Translations under genes and position numbers: made by a program
Shown: positions 34,646 to 47,042 of the stretch, one piece after another
Numbering within the stretch: the stretch's first letter is position 1
Layout of the letters: every line of letters begins with the position of its first letter
Notes under the pieces: model-generated
Told to the model about the DNA's origin: nothing
The model's input: only the letters and a program-made list of their open reading frames with translations
Database searches by the model: none
Assembly (NCBI GenBank): GCA_008360975.2
Contig: CM039183.1
Location: forward strand, 48,755,850 to 48,819,849
DNA: 64,000 nt
Direction: 5' to 3'
Source: Lichenostomus cassidix
Taxonomy: Eukaryota; Chordata; Aves; Passeriformes; Meliphagidae

Positions 34646-36924
34646 AAATCACATTTTACACAAAATGAAGTAAGAACAAGGAATCACCAGCCCTGGATAG
34701 AGTTAAGGTGTTCTGACAGTTGAATCAAAGGTTGGCAGTGTGCCTAAGGTGGCTGTCACATAAACAGAGCTTAATAAGGTTGTGGGTGTTTCATGACAAT
34801 ACTTCACAGACTTGACAAAACAAAAAAGGGGAAATAAATGAATAAAAATTAAGGCAGCTCTGCATGGAGAAAGTAAATGTAATTTGAGTTATGAGAGCTG
34901 CTCCTGGCACACCTGCTGCCTGTGCCTTGAGAACCCTGTGAGGAGTTGTTCTCATTGTGCAGTCAATGTAGTCCATCGCCACCAAAACATTGCCAACTTG
35001 CTAAAATATATCCCTGTCTTGAAGTGTTACACATGGGGGGGGGGAGGGGGGAAAGGCTATTATGTAAACTGTCTTGTAACTTCCTCCTTTGCACTTCACA
35101 CTCTCTGCCCAAGTGGTGGTCATGTGCCTTTCTGTCAGAAAAGGTCCTGACAAGAGAAACAACTTCACACATCGTTGGACGAATTTCCACAGCCTTCTGC
35201 TTGTTTGTTTTTTTAGCTAGCCCTTAGTTGTGTCACAGAGTTAATGTGCCTTCATGTTCATGAGCAGCAGTGCTCCATGTGGTTTTGCTATCCTTGAAGA
35301 AGTAGGTACAAGATTTTCACCTCGCTTAGACTGAAATGCCTGCTCCATTGAATGGAGGAGGCAATTGCACCAAGTTTTCTTTAAATGTTGTCATAAAGAG
35401 AAATCACAGACACGAAGAAGTTATCTCTAACCAGAACTTTCCCCAGTAATTAAAAGAACAATCTGTGCTCACCTTCCAAGGGCAAAAACAATCAAACACA
35501 AGCACAGCCCCAAAAGAAATAAAATTAAAAAGTTCTCCTTAGTGATCTTTTCACTTCTCTACATCCCATTAACCTGTCAGGAAGTTCAGTGATCTTCTCA
35601 CACACACTTACAGTAAAAATATGCATTTGATTTTCCAGGAGCATCATTCATAACTTTCCAACTGTCATTTCAAGTGCATGCCCATTTTTATTTTCCTTGG
35701 CTGCCTATTCTTTCTAAATTCATAGTTCTAGGAAACAGAGAACTCAATTGGAGCCCCCTTTATTTTAATTTTAAAGTATTTTAAGAAATGTTTTCCAGTC
35801 AGATAAAGAAACGAAATATATTCTCCTTGGCAACAACCACAAGAACTCGATATCTTACTGGGGAGTGGAATGGATGGGGAGTGCTGAGCCAAGCAGCAGG
35901 TGTATGACTCACATTGGCTAAAGTGCTGGTTTTGCATAGTGAAGGTATCGTGGGGGGGACATGGTGTGAGGATGGAACTTGGGAATCAGCATCACAAATC
36001 CCTAGGAAACCAGGCTTCATTAATTCTGCTGTTCATGGAAAATTTTGTAATGTGAATATGTGTTTGCAGAAGCAAGTGCCATTATCGGAAAAGGGAGGAG
36101 GCCAAAAAAACAGGAGCTGGAATGAGTAGCAGAGGAAGAAGGTGAAGTCAATAGAATAATCAATATATTAAGGTGCCAATGTGTGTATTGTTACCAGCCA
36201 AGCTTTCATTTCTGTTTTATAAACATCCAAAGAGAATTAAGCAGCCATTTCAATAGATGACCTACAGTTGATTAGCAGCAGGAAGAGAGGAAGATAAGGA
36301 TCTTTAGTTACTGATTTGTGCGTAATGATAAGCTGTTACCCTTAGGTGGAGTTGAGATGGGGTAGGGCTCAGTTCAGGATCTCACAGGGAAAGGGTTATT
36401 CCTGAGCCAGGATACTGTTGGCCTTTTCCAGGACCATGAAAGATAGTCTCGGAGAAATCTCAGATGGCAGAGACTGACAGAGACACTGGTCTTTCCAAAT
36501 TTATCAACATTTTTTGTTACCTTAGCCATTTGTTAGATATATTTTTTTTTGGCTTGTGCTTCTGCTGTTTAAAAATAACAAAAGGATATTTGATAAAGTA
36601 GTGGTGGGTCAGGAAACTGTCACATCAACTGAAGCCAGAACAAATACCTGGTTTTTATTCTATACGATGATTTATTGTGTTGGGAAACGTGCTGCTATTT
36701 AACTACGTGATAATTAACAAGACTATGGACATTGTTATGAGATGCTTATTATCAGCTATCAGGCTAAAAAAATTATAAATGTGTTGACTAAAGTAGAGAG
36801 AGGAAAGTAGCAATTCCAGCACTTGAAGAAGCGGGCAGATACTTTCTGCCACAGTGCACTGGACTGCTCATGTCTGTCCCAAGAGAACATTGCAATCAGG
36901 AAGAGGGGCTGAAAGGATCTATTC
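34646..36924. other. Gene-poor DNA with a poly-G run
   Basis: No exon or dispersed repeat recognised. A G10-A-G6 run is at 35035-35051. Confidence 0.5.
35035..35051 (+). repeat. Poly-G tract
   Basis: Ten G, one A and six G in a row, followed by AAAGG. Such a tract can form a quadruplex and is error-prone in sequencing. Confidence 0.9.
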
Positions 36925-37165
36925 TGATCAACAGTTGAAAGTGGGTGTTCTGAGGAGAGGCTAAAAGTGCTTGTCTTGTCTAGTCTGGTAAAAGAAAAGG
37001 CTGAAATGGAAACTCCTCCTCTCTGTAAATATGTTCATGGTTTTTAAAACAGAAGATAAAGTTTACACAAAATCATGAAGTACAAAATGTTCCTGGCTGA
37101 ATTAAGGCTGAAAATTAGTAGGGAGTTTCTAATTTTCACAAGATTAGACCTTGGAACAGTTTCAG
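36925..37165 (+). mobile_element. Old CR1-like LINE fragment
   Basis: GAGGAGAGGCTAAAAGTGCT, then AAGGCTGAAATGG and CTGTAAATATGTTCATGG, follow the order of the CR1 3' body (GAGAGGCTGAGGGAGCTG and so on). Strong divergence points to an ancient copy. Confidence 0.5.
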
Positions 37166-37799
37166 GCTAAGATTAATGGGAATAAAAATCTAGTTAGTTA
37201 TAATGAAGTTTGTTTATATTATAAATAATTATTATGTAAGACTACCTACTACAGCAGTGACAAGGGTTCTAGTTATCTATCTGGATTACTAGTGAACTGA
37301 AGAATGTATTTAAATATTAGCTGCTAAGAGTATTATATTTTAGAGGTTCTTTTTCTTGTAAAGTGTATTATTGATATCTCAGTAAGAATGGTTTAGATTG
37401 TGTAAGACAAAATTGCTTGTGCTTGAGAGTGATCTGTAACAAACTTACATAGCATACTGTAGAACATAAAACATATTGCTACTCAACAAACAGACAGCTA
37501 ACCAAACATTTAGTAGTTTGTGTGATTTTGTTTTCCTAAACCTTTCCTGACAGTAGACTTTTCTACAGTCCTTCTCCTTTTCCCTGAAGAACAGCATGAA
37601 ACCTGTGGTGTTTTTTTGTTATTGGGAGGAGAGCCATATAAAGCCAAGGAATTAAACATTATAAGCATGTTGGGAAATGGAGTGGTGTCTGGGTTTTAGA
37701 AAGATAAATTACTTGTTGGTAGAATTGTTTTGCTGAAGTTTAGGGCTTGACATGCTTCAGTGATCTCAGACTTAGGTGGAGGTTAACAAAGCTTGGAAA

Positions 37800-38310
37800 G
37801 AAGGATGTACAGCTGATAGTGGACATAAGGAATACAGAATTTACAGGCCACAGGACATTTGGCAGAACTCCTTCCCCTTAAGGATGGGTCATCACAAACT
37901 CACAAGACAAGGAAGAAACTGACAAAGCCATTTCAGCAACTGTGCTGAATCCTCTCCAACTAGGTAAAAGATAGTTCTGGCTGGGAGAGATCGAGACCAC
38001 CAACTCACAAACCACTGACCCAAGAAACCCAGCGACTCAAAAGAAGAGAAAGACTGAGCATGCTCACTGATTAGCGCAAGAAGCAAGGAAATAATTTAAC
38101 CAAGATAGAATATAAATTAATAAGAGAACTCGGTAACTTGTAGCCAATGAACATTAACGCCTTTGTTTGGTAAAATGCAATAAATAGTGAAAAGCTTTGA
38201 AAGTCAGTGTGCTGACTTTGTGGATTTGCCACCCAGCACCACCTTCTGCACAGAATTGTAAATAAATCAAAGAGCTCGACTCTGTGTGGGCATCAGCCTC
38301 TTGCACACCA
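37800..38310 (+). mobile_element. Probable ERV LTR
   Basis: Shows the ordered signals of a retroviral LTR in plus orientation: CCAAT (38144-38148), a TATA-like AATAAATAG near 38179, AATAAA (38261-38266), then a U5-like stretch ending GGGCATCAGCCTCTTGCACA. No target duplication was found and the left edge is a guess, so the exact limits are uncertain. Confidence 0.5.
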
Positions 38311-39279
38311 GATGAAAGAACCCATTTTGGGACAAGAGGAGGATCTCTGAAATGATGTACAGAGATAAACTTCTCTAAAAAATGTAAAGCTGCTAGGACC
38401 ATGCAGATATGTTTTTTCCAGGCTACACAGATACAGTTTTTCATTGCTTTTTCTCTAAACTACTGATGTTCAGTTGCAGAGCTAATAATCAGTTTTCAAG
38501 GAAAAAGAATGGGAACCAGACATAACAGAGGGGTGTGTGCATACTGTAGGTGTAACACCACCAGGATGTGATAGATGAAACTGCAACTTTTACATTCCAG
38601 TGCATTTTATTTGGGAGAAAAAACTTTCTATAAATCAAACAACAGCCTTGAAAACCATGTTGGAGAGCTGCTGACTACACAGATGGACTGTTTCATGATT
38701 TGGTTCCCTAACCACTGTCTTCTCAAAGGAAATCAAGACACCGACATTTGGGCAAAAATTTGAACCTACACAGTGAGTGAATAAGACAAAACTACCCACA
38801 GTCACATCAGAAAATCACATGCCAATCTCTGTTCTTATCCAAGGTATTTGTTTTTATGGAAGTCAACCAGGGAAAAAATACTTTTCTGGTATCTTAGATA
38901 AGAAATGTACCTTTGAACTTCTTGTTTCAGTACAAATATTCAGTAAGCAAGTACATGCATCCGTAGAGATACATGTAGCTTCACCGGCATATAGAATGCG
39001 CTGTAAAAAAGCAATTATTCTTGGCCTTATGATCCTAATTAGGGTCATATACTCTCTCCTATAATCATCTCCCAGTAAACAGGGAAGATGAGCATGGAAA
39101 AATTGCAAGTCAGATGCATAAATCACTAATTCCTTCTGCTGTCTGGAAGGGAAACAATGTCTCAAGTGATGTTGATACCACTTCCTCCAGATAAGGCACT
39201 GCCTTCAACAGCTCACAAAATACAGACAGCTAAGCCCCTCTGCTTGGACTGGCAGAGGCAGAAAGTCAGTGGTGCAGGC
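38311..39279. other. No feature recognised
   Basis: Ordinary AT-rich sequence, without recognised exons or repeats. Confidence 0.5.
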
Positions 39280-39970
39280 ATACACGTCACACCCTTTGAG
39301 TGCATAAGCAGACATGCATTTGTGGATCCCCTGAGCACCAGCATGACCCCTCTGGTGGTCTCCTGCCTGCATCCAACCCTCCATTGCCTCCTTCACAGGT
39401 CTCCCACTTGCTGGTTGGTCCAGATGAGGCTCACTGCAAACCCCCATGCACTCATGCACTCATTCCATAGACACCCCTTGTTCACAATTCTCCCCAGGCA
39501 TGGCAGCACTGACTCCCTGTCAGTGTGATGCCCCAGCCTGAGGCCCCCTTACTCACTGGCTGGTCCAGCTTGAAGTTCACTGGTAAACACACACACTCCC
39601 CCACACCTCCCACACCCCACTTCCTCCACTTTGGGGGAGATACAGACACTCGCCCCCAGCAGCTGGCACTGGCACCCAGGCTGTGACCCACAGCCCTGCT
39701 CCTGCCCCTGGTGCAGAGCTCCTCACTCACCTCACTCAGCCCTGGGAGGCATGAACTGTAGTGGTCATGCGCAGGGCTCAGACAGGCAAACACACTCATT
39801 GCACCTGTTTACATTCAACAGGCCACCTTTGAAATCCTTTCTTCTTATTGCCCTCTTAGTTCCTCCCTGCAACTCTCCACCTGCGTTCCCACAGGGATTT
39901 GCACACCTTCTCCCATTCCTGTACCCATCCCAGTCCAGGTCTCCCCTTGGCCTACAGTCCCAGCTGTTGC
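39280..39970. other. C-rich, strand-asymmetric tract next to a solo LTR
   Basis: Plus strand strongly enriched in C with few G (many CCC, CACAC and CTCC runs) for about 700 nt. It is open in two plus frames in pieces, but the peptides are Pro/Ser/His-rich and match nothing I know. It may be internal sequence of an older retroelement; this is not established. Confidence 0.35.
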
Positions 39971-40474
39971 TGTCTTGGTTTGAAAACAAACCAGTGGGAG
40001 ATCACAAGTCAAGATTGAAATTAAAAAAAATAAGTGAAATAATACAAGGAAAAGCACTGACAAAGTCAGATACAACCTAACACCCTGTTAGGGTGGTAGT
40101 GCAGTCCAACTGAAGTAGTCCAGTTGAAGCGTGATCCTGTGAAGGTCTAGTCTCCAGCTGAAGATCCAGGTAGCTCTGTCCTCTGGGAACCCAGAGACAG
40201 GGCTAGCTCAGGCAGTTCCAAGGCCAGGTTATATCCAGGTGGGAACACCTGGTCCTCCCTCCTGGCAGAGCATCCACAATGGGATGAGATAAGTCCATGA
40301 GTCACACGTGGGTCCCTGATGGCCCATTGCCTGTCATGCGGGGTGGGTCGTTAGCAAGTGATAATAGCTAACGGATGGCCCATTGCCTGTCATCCAGAGT
40401 GGGTGATAGCAGCTAATGGCCCACAGCTGGTGGTAATAGAATACTTAACTACATCAATATTGCAACCTAGGACA
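39971..40474 (-). mobile_element. Solo ERV LTR with 5-bp target duplication
   Basis: The 504-nt unit starts TGTCTTGGTTTG and ends CAACCTAGGACA on the plus strand, so both ends are TG...CA with imperfect inverted repeats. GTTGC flanks it directly on both sides (39966-39970 and 40475-40479), a 5-bp target-site duplication. The ends resemble an avian ERV LTR family. Minus orientation is preferred because, read that way, a TATA-like GGATATAACC (about 40236-40227) precedes a T-rich region near the end; the orientation is less certain than the limits. No internal viral genes adjoin it. Confidence 0.85.
40318..40426. repeat. Imperfect tandem duplication inside the LTR
   Basis: GATGGCCCATTGCCTGTCAT occurs twice, at about 40319 and 40375, each followed by a GTGGGT and AGCTAA segment. 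The units are about 56 and 45 nt. A third partial copy (TAATGGCCCA) follows. Confidence 0.85.
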
Positions 40475-43400
40475 GTTGCAAAGCCCAGGGTGTTGAAACT
40501 AGATCCTTTCCAACACAAACAAAGCCAAGGTGGGCCCAGTTTCCGACAATTAATAAAACAATTGTTAGCACAGGGAGACTTAGTCTTATTTTCCTCTGAG
40601 GTTTGTTCAGCTCAACTCAGCTTCATGGTACAAACATCAGTGAAAATGAATAGAAAGTTTTAAGATGTCAGCTGGAGAGATCCAGGAGAATTTCACCACA
40701 GGGAAGTATCTTATTAATCCAGTCTGGGATAAGATTTTAATAGGAACCAGAAATAAATCTGACATAGAAAAAGAAGAAACATAACCTGAAAGTCTGATTG
40801 CTCTGTAGAGAATTTTGCTTTCCTGAGATACAAATAAAGGCATCCAGATAGGACTGGGAAGAAATGAAGGTATGTGGGAATGCAGATACCTTTGGTCAGG
40901 TGCATTTTGGTCTGTTGAAGGAGGCTGACAGTGTATGGACAGGCTCAGAATTTTGTAGCAAAGACTGAAGAACAAGAAAGTTTGAAGAATGTCCTTGGGA
41001 ATATGCTATTTCCAGATATTTGAAGAACACAAGGAACAGCATAGATGATTGCTGGCCAAAAGGGCTGGCTATGTTGCTGACACACTGTCACCTGGTATGT
41101 TAACAAATAGATAATAAATGTAATACTGCTACCAGTAAGAACCAGAGGACTCCCCTTCTACTGATGGACTCTGATTGTTGGCTTTCACAGCCAGGCTGCC
41201 TCTCTCCCTGGCCAGATGCATCTTCAGCATGGGGAACAGGCAGTGGGGAGTGCCACCCTCTGGAATCCTGCACAGATGTGCTGTTTCTGTCTGGATAGGA
41301 GTCAGTCCCTTGGACAACAGCAAAGGTTTTGCTTAGGAAAATGTATGTTGAAGGCTGTGTGCAGCAGGGTCTCTGTACATGGTCTTCAGAGTTTTGACTT
41401 CTCTATAATAGTTGCATTTGTGCTATTTGCAGTCTGTTGTTATTTCTTTTTCCTTCACTATTTTTGGGCCATACAGAATGTCACGTCTCTGAACTTCACT
41501 AGGAAGATGAGCAGAACTGAGAGAGAAGGTATTTTAATTGCTGAGACTGCAAAACTTCATTGCAGCTGCCAGACACAACTGCAGTTTTGCACCAAGGGCA
41601 TGTGCACTTTTTATAGTGGAAACAGCCAGAGATACTGTTCAAACACAGGACACTGTGTAAATCAGAAGCTGAGCCTAATGAATGCAGTGCTAAGTGACAT
41701 GTGGAAGAAAACAATACTCAGAAGCATGTGGAGAACAGGAAGCTGAAAATAAACCATGGTTCAATCTTAATTTTTTGCTCTTAAAGGAAATGAAAATCCC
41801 TGAAAGTTTCTGCAAGTTAGAATCAAAAGCAGTAACAGAGTATTCAGTAAATAATAGCAGGTATGAGATAAACAATGGAGACCCAAGACAGCATTTCATA
41901 CACTGTGAGTCTTGTTAATATAAAAATGAACTTTACAGATCAAGGATAAAGTATTCATTTTCATGTTGGTCTCAAAACACCAATAATACGATAAGGAGAA
42001 AAAAACGCTCTTTTTTAATCGTCATGCTTTTTCTCCTGATGCTATGCATTTTGAGCAGCATTTAATAAATGTTAAGACATGTTATGAAAACCTACTCAGC
42101 TGTTAAGCCATGGCATAAAAGTACTGCTTTTCACAGGATTTTCTTTGTCATTGAAGATATATTGGGCCAAGGCTGAAGTTCATTCATACTTTTGGGATGC
42201 AAAACAGTCCCTGTACTTTCTGTTAACTTTTTAGTTTCTGGGTAGAGGCCAAAAAATGCACCTGTTGGTTTTGATTTCTTTTCTATGGCAGCCTACCATG
42301 TACTAATATATTTCACCATATCTTGTGCTGCAAGCCCAACCTTGATATATTGGCAATGCACTGTATGCCCCAGAGTTCTGAAGAGGCGTTTGTGCTCTGC
42401 CTGCTATGGCTGGGAGGGGATTGTCTCAGGCTGGTAACACACAGATTAAGCTGCAGGTTACAGGAATGTGGAGTTGGTCTAAAAGGGAGCCAGAAGCACC
42501 AGAGGACTGTGTGCATTGCCAAGTCTTTGTATTATTTTCATCCAAGAGGAAGCGTCTAGTTTTCCCTCAAGAGGCAGGAATTATAAACAGGCACTTGCTT
42601 ATCCAGTTCCTGCAATTCTGAAAGAACAGTGACTTGGATGGGAAAATTGAGTCAAGAAACTGAATGCTATTCCTTGTGCTGACACTTAGAGGTATTAAGC
42701 TTTCTGCTGAAAAGTCAATGTTAGCTATTGATGTTTCAAAGCTAAAAAGCAGCTTATTAGATTTGATCCCCTATCATAAAGTAGATGATTCAATTGCTTC
42801 TGTATTTAAATGAGTGGTTGTGATTGATGTCCCAAGAGCTGTGGTCTTGATATTTGTTGTATGGAAAGTAAGGCAAGCAGGTAAAATTTAATGATTGAAA
42901 CCAGCGTACTGACTAACACATATATGCAGAGGAAAATGAATAAACAAAGTAACTACTCTTCTTTTCCTGTCTTAAAGGACAGTCACATGACTGAGTGATC
43001 TGGTTTGCACCCAAAATGCCCATGATAAACACTTTGCTATGTTATTATCCCAGAGACATCTGTCAGATCAAACTGGAGAACTATTTGTATGTGATACAAT
43101 AGTTCTTGTGGATTGAGGAAGTACTAAAAGCTGGAGTTTTGGTGTTGTAGCATTTATAATGCATCTAAATAGAAAAGAAATAGCTCAATTTAGGGAGCAA
43201 AGGAAGCAAGAAGAAGGGAAATATGAAAGCCATGATTTAGGAAACAGGGTTCCATTTCTGGTCCTGCTGCCAGCCTTGTCAAATGACTTTTACAGGTGAC
43301 ATCTTCCAGCACTTCCTCGGTTTTCTCTCTTTCTAATGAGAGGAACTAAGAGGTGTTATTGTTAGCACATATGTCATGCAGTAACTATGGAAGAAATCAA

Positions 43401-44769
43401 ATCTGTGTTTGAGAGGCTGTGAAAAAACCCACTGACTGAATTACATTTCTGTTTACAGCTGGGTGGGCTTAAATTTCACATTAGAACACATGCAGAGAGA
43501 AATGGATGTAGCTACTTCACTAATGTACAATTTTTAATATTGTAAAATCTGCAAGTTAAGCACTGAAGCACTGCTAAATCTAACTCAGAGGCTTTACATC
43601 ACATTTGACTGCCTGCAGTGTAATTTTTTAAATGATATTAAACATTCTCAAGAAATAGTTTCTGTTCTCAAAACAGGGACTGAAAGACTAATAAGATCCC
43701 ATCTATATGATCTTCTGAAAGCAAATGTATGTTTGGCTGAAATTAGAGCAAACCTATGTTGTTTTAATTTCATATAATTTATTTCTGTTTTGTCTGAGCC
43801 AGAATATTATTAACATATATAAAGGCAATTCTATAGGAGAGTAGCAGACAGTCAGTGGGTAAATTCATAGATTCATCCTGCCAATAAGCACTCACAGATA
43901 AAAATGAGCTTTGCAGATCTGGCCTTTTGACTTGCTAGCTTCTCCTTAAATTTAGTTACACTGGTGCCATCCAGAGTCAAAGCAAGAGGAGGCTAAGGCC
44001 ATCAGCTGGATGCAGTTTGCATTTAGGAAAATCTAGAAGTTTTGTCATTGAACTAATTGTTTGGGGCATATGCTCATTGTGAGTTTTGTTTAACTGTGCT
44101 CCTTGTGCTACTTCCAGCACTATTGTACCCAGATGTCCTTATACTTTTATTTTATAGGAAAAAAAATTCAAACTTGGGACAAAAATATGAAAAACCCCAC
44201 TGCTTCTATGGCAACCATGACTTCAGAAGTACAGCGTGTTTGTCAGGAAGATGACCAGAATGCTGTTTAAAGTAACAATATCAATTTATTTTTTCTTTTC
44301 CTTCAAATCAAGTTTAGTTGGCAAGGTGTATATCAAGCTGCTTGTGGTGGAAAAAAGAAAGCTTTGATGTCACACCTTTTACCTGTTTAACATCACATGA
44401 TGCCAGTAATGGATTTATGGCAAAACTTAACTTTTGAGTTTGCTGGGGAGCTACTTGTCCAGATCTGGGTTGTGTTATCAAGAGGAGGGTCTGTCTGTAT
44501 GTGCCTTGTATCTAAATGTGTGCACTCCCTATTCTGAGCTTTTACATACCCTATCCTAGGTGCCACTGTGAGGATAAGGACTTAATGGACCTTTGGTTTC
44601 GCTTAGGATTCTGCTTCTTATGAGCTCCCAATAGGAAGCTGAATAGCAGGGAGCTAACCTACCTCTGGAATGCATAAGGGGAAGAACATCAGACAAGCAG
44701 AGAACAGATACTATGCTATAACCATAGATTAAATGATTGGGGTAGATGCTTCAATGTCATGACTATTTA
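40475..44769. other. Gene-poor DNA, no feature recognised
   Basis: No exon, LTR or clear CR1 was seen. Open frames such as 41216-41746 have no recognisable domain and no splice or promoter context. Confidence 0.45.
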
Positions 44770-45215
44770 TGCTGCCTAGATTGCTTAAAAATTGAAAGAC
44801 ATCCAGGAAAGAGTAATTTGAGATCTGGAAATTGCTCCTGGTACAAAGAACGCAAACCAAGTTGGTTAGTACAGTTTATTTGACAGAGGGCAAATTGTGG
44901 TCTCCTTAGACATGGAAGAATTTTCTGACGGATGATAGATCCTCAGTCTAGGGGAAATGTTGTAAAGAGAAGCAATGCAAGAAAGATATCTATGTATTTC
45001 TTAGCAATACACCTTGTCAGAAAAAATTATGCAGAAAACAGACAGGATCTTTAGCTCTTAATATAATATCAAAATCAAGAATCTTTCTTGAAAATATACC
45101 ATAGCCAAACAGAAGTTTCTAGGATGAAACCAGAAACTAAGAAGTGTAATGCAGAAATTACAAAGTGGCCATATTGTACACAAAGGTAGACTAGGTGATC
45201 ATGTTTGTCTCTTCA
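44770..45215 (+). mobile_element. Possible ancient CR1/L3-like fragment
   Basis: A series of segments (TTAGTACAGTTTATTTGACAG, a middle region, then GTAGACTAGGTGATCATG) resembles the 3' part of old CR1/L3 LINEs, which end in GGACTAGATGATC. Divergence is high. Confidence 0.35.
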
Positions 45216-45585
45216 ATTCAATTATACAAAAGTACATAAGAGGCTGCAAAAATTGCAGACTGGCTGGCAAAGAATGCTAGAGGCTCACATTGTGCAAGAG
45301 TGCTACATGATAGGGAACATTTTAGCTTCCACTTCCCTTCAAGGAGTTGTGAAATCATTTTTCTGCATTGTCTGTGGAACTGTAAAAATAGAACCTCTCT
45401 TCCTAAATAAACTGAGATTACACACCACAGGACAGGCAGAAGACACAAGAACCCTTACAGATTTCTAGGCTTCTAGTAGGAAGGAGAACTGATGACAGAG
45501 CATGTTATTTTCCTGACAAAAACATGTTTATTTGTAATAATGTCTCATCACTTCTTTATTTTGGTTTGGTTTGATTTTAACTTCT

Positions 45586-46490
45586 TGTTGTGGGGAGAGT
45601 GGTAGACTTCAGACAATGTTTATTAGGGAAGTCCTCTTGTTGAGTCAGAAGGTGCAGAAAGGACCCCTTGCTTTCTAAACTCCTCCCCAGAGAAAAGTCT
45701 CGGTGCAGCTACTTAGCTGCAATCTTAGCCCCAGACTTTGTCAACGGTTTAAGGAATTATAGGGGTGTGATTGAACCTTTGTACAAGTTTGTACTGAGTT
45801 AATGATGGCAAATCAGATATATTTATATGAAAATTATTTATTATGATAAATGATTAGACAAAAAGACCTTGACCAGGGTTATTTTCTAGTAAAAGTTAAA
45901 ATTACTTGTAGTGAATAGGATAGGATAGTGCACTATATCAAAGCAATTATATTAAAACTAGGAAACAGAAATAGTAATTAAAGTAGAGATTGATATAACA
46001 CTCACAACAGCTGTGGGATCAATCTCTTTCAGTCAGCCTTGAGGGGTATCCCTGGGGGCGTCCCCTACCCAAGGGAGGAATCTCTATCCATTCCAAGGGT
46101 GAATATTTTAAAAGAGCTGAACCACATGAAAATGGACTGGACTTTTATAGTATAAAGTGATTAACTGCCAGTTACACATCTCCAATTCCCTCACTATCAG
46201 GATGCTGATTTGGGGTTCGTGAGCCAGACTAGTTTTAGTATAATTCAACACCAAAAGCAGCACATGATGCCTCCTCTCAGTCCTTGCAAACAGGGCATTG
46301 TCCCTTGACCGCATTCCAGTGTGAAGAATCCTGCTACCCTCAAGTCAGGCTTTGAGAAGCTGAGGGGAACCAGCAAGAACTTCGGAGGACTGAGCTTGTA
46401 GGCCAACACAAGACATAGAGATTTCAGTGGTCCATGCACAAAGATACCTCACTCTTCCTCCTTGTCTCTTACAAGCCCCTCATCCTCCCG
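45586..46490 (-). mobile_element. Probable ERV LTR-like element
   Basis: Read on the minus strand it has a TATA-like CTATAAAAGTCC (about 46150), then a GGGGACGCCCCCAGGGATAC and GATTGATCCC block familiar from avian ERV LTRs, a T-rich region, an AATAAA (CCTAATAAACATTG, near 45620) and an end in CTCTCCCCACA. Limits are approximate and no target duplication was found. Confidence 0.5.
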
Positions 46491-46749
46491 GTTTATCTGA
46501 TCCCAGGCTCTCTTTTCTGCCCTATCTCTATAATTACATGGGTTATTAATATAAATTTATAGTTGCTTCAAAATTTATCACATTAGAGATAACCAACATT
46601 AGAGATGATAATTTTCAAGACAAACTGTTGTGTCCCAAATAATTTCACCAGGGCGATTGACTTTAATGGACCTTGAAAAAGAGGCTGCTGAGCTGATGAC
46701 TGGTGAAACACTCCTACTCCTGGTTGTCACCCTGGCTTTGCTGAGAAAC

Positions 46750-47042
46750 TCAAGACTCCAGCTTGGCCTCTTCTCCCAGGTAACCACCAACAGGACAAGA
46801 AAACATAGCCTCTAACTACACCAGAGGAGGTTCAGGTTAGACATCAGGAAGAATTGCTGATGGAACAATCCTGGAAAGGGCTGTAAAACAATGGAACAGA
46901 CTTCCCTGGGAGGTGGTAGAGTCATCATCCCTGGAGATGTTCTAGAAATGACTGGATGTGGCACTTAGTGCCATGGTCTAATTGACAAGGTGGTGATCTG
47001 TTGAAGGCTAACTCGATCTTAAGTGGTGCTGTGATTCTCTGA
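46750..47042 (+). mobile_element. CR1 LINE 3' end
   Basis: Reads GAGGTTCAGGTTAGACATCAGG, AACAATGGAACAGACTTCCC, GGAGGTGGTAGAGTCATC and GTGGCACTTAGTGCCATGG, and ends GTGATTCTCTGATG, a clear CR1 3' region. Confidence 0.92.

Noticed and set aside
39157..40080. Two plus-strand open frames (about 120 and 149 codons)
   Set aside because: They lie in the C-rich tract and run into the solo LTR. The peptides are Pro/Ser/His-rich and match no family I know.
40318..40426. Repeated units considered as a CRISPR-like or satellite array
   Set aside because: Only two and a half diverged copies, and they are internal to an LTR with clear ends and target duplication.
41216..41746. Open frame of 176 codons on the plus strand
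   Set aside because: No familiar domain, no flanking splice signals that join to other exons, and codon use looks random.
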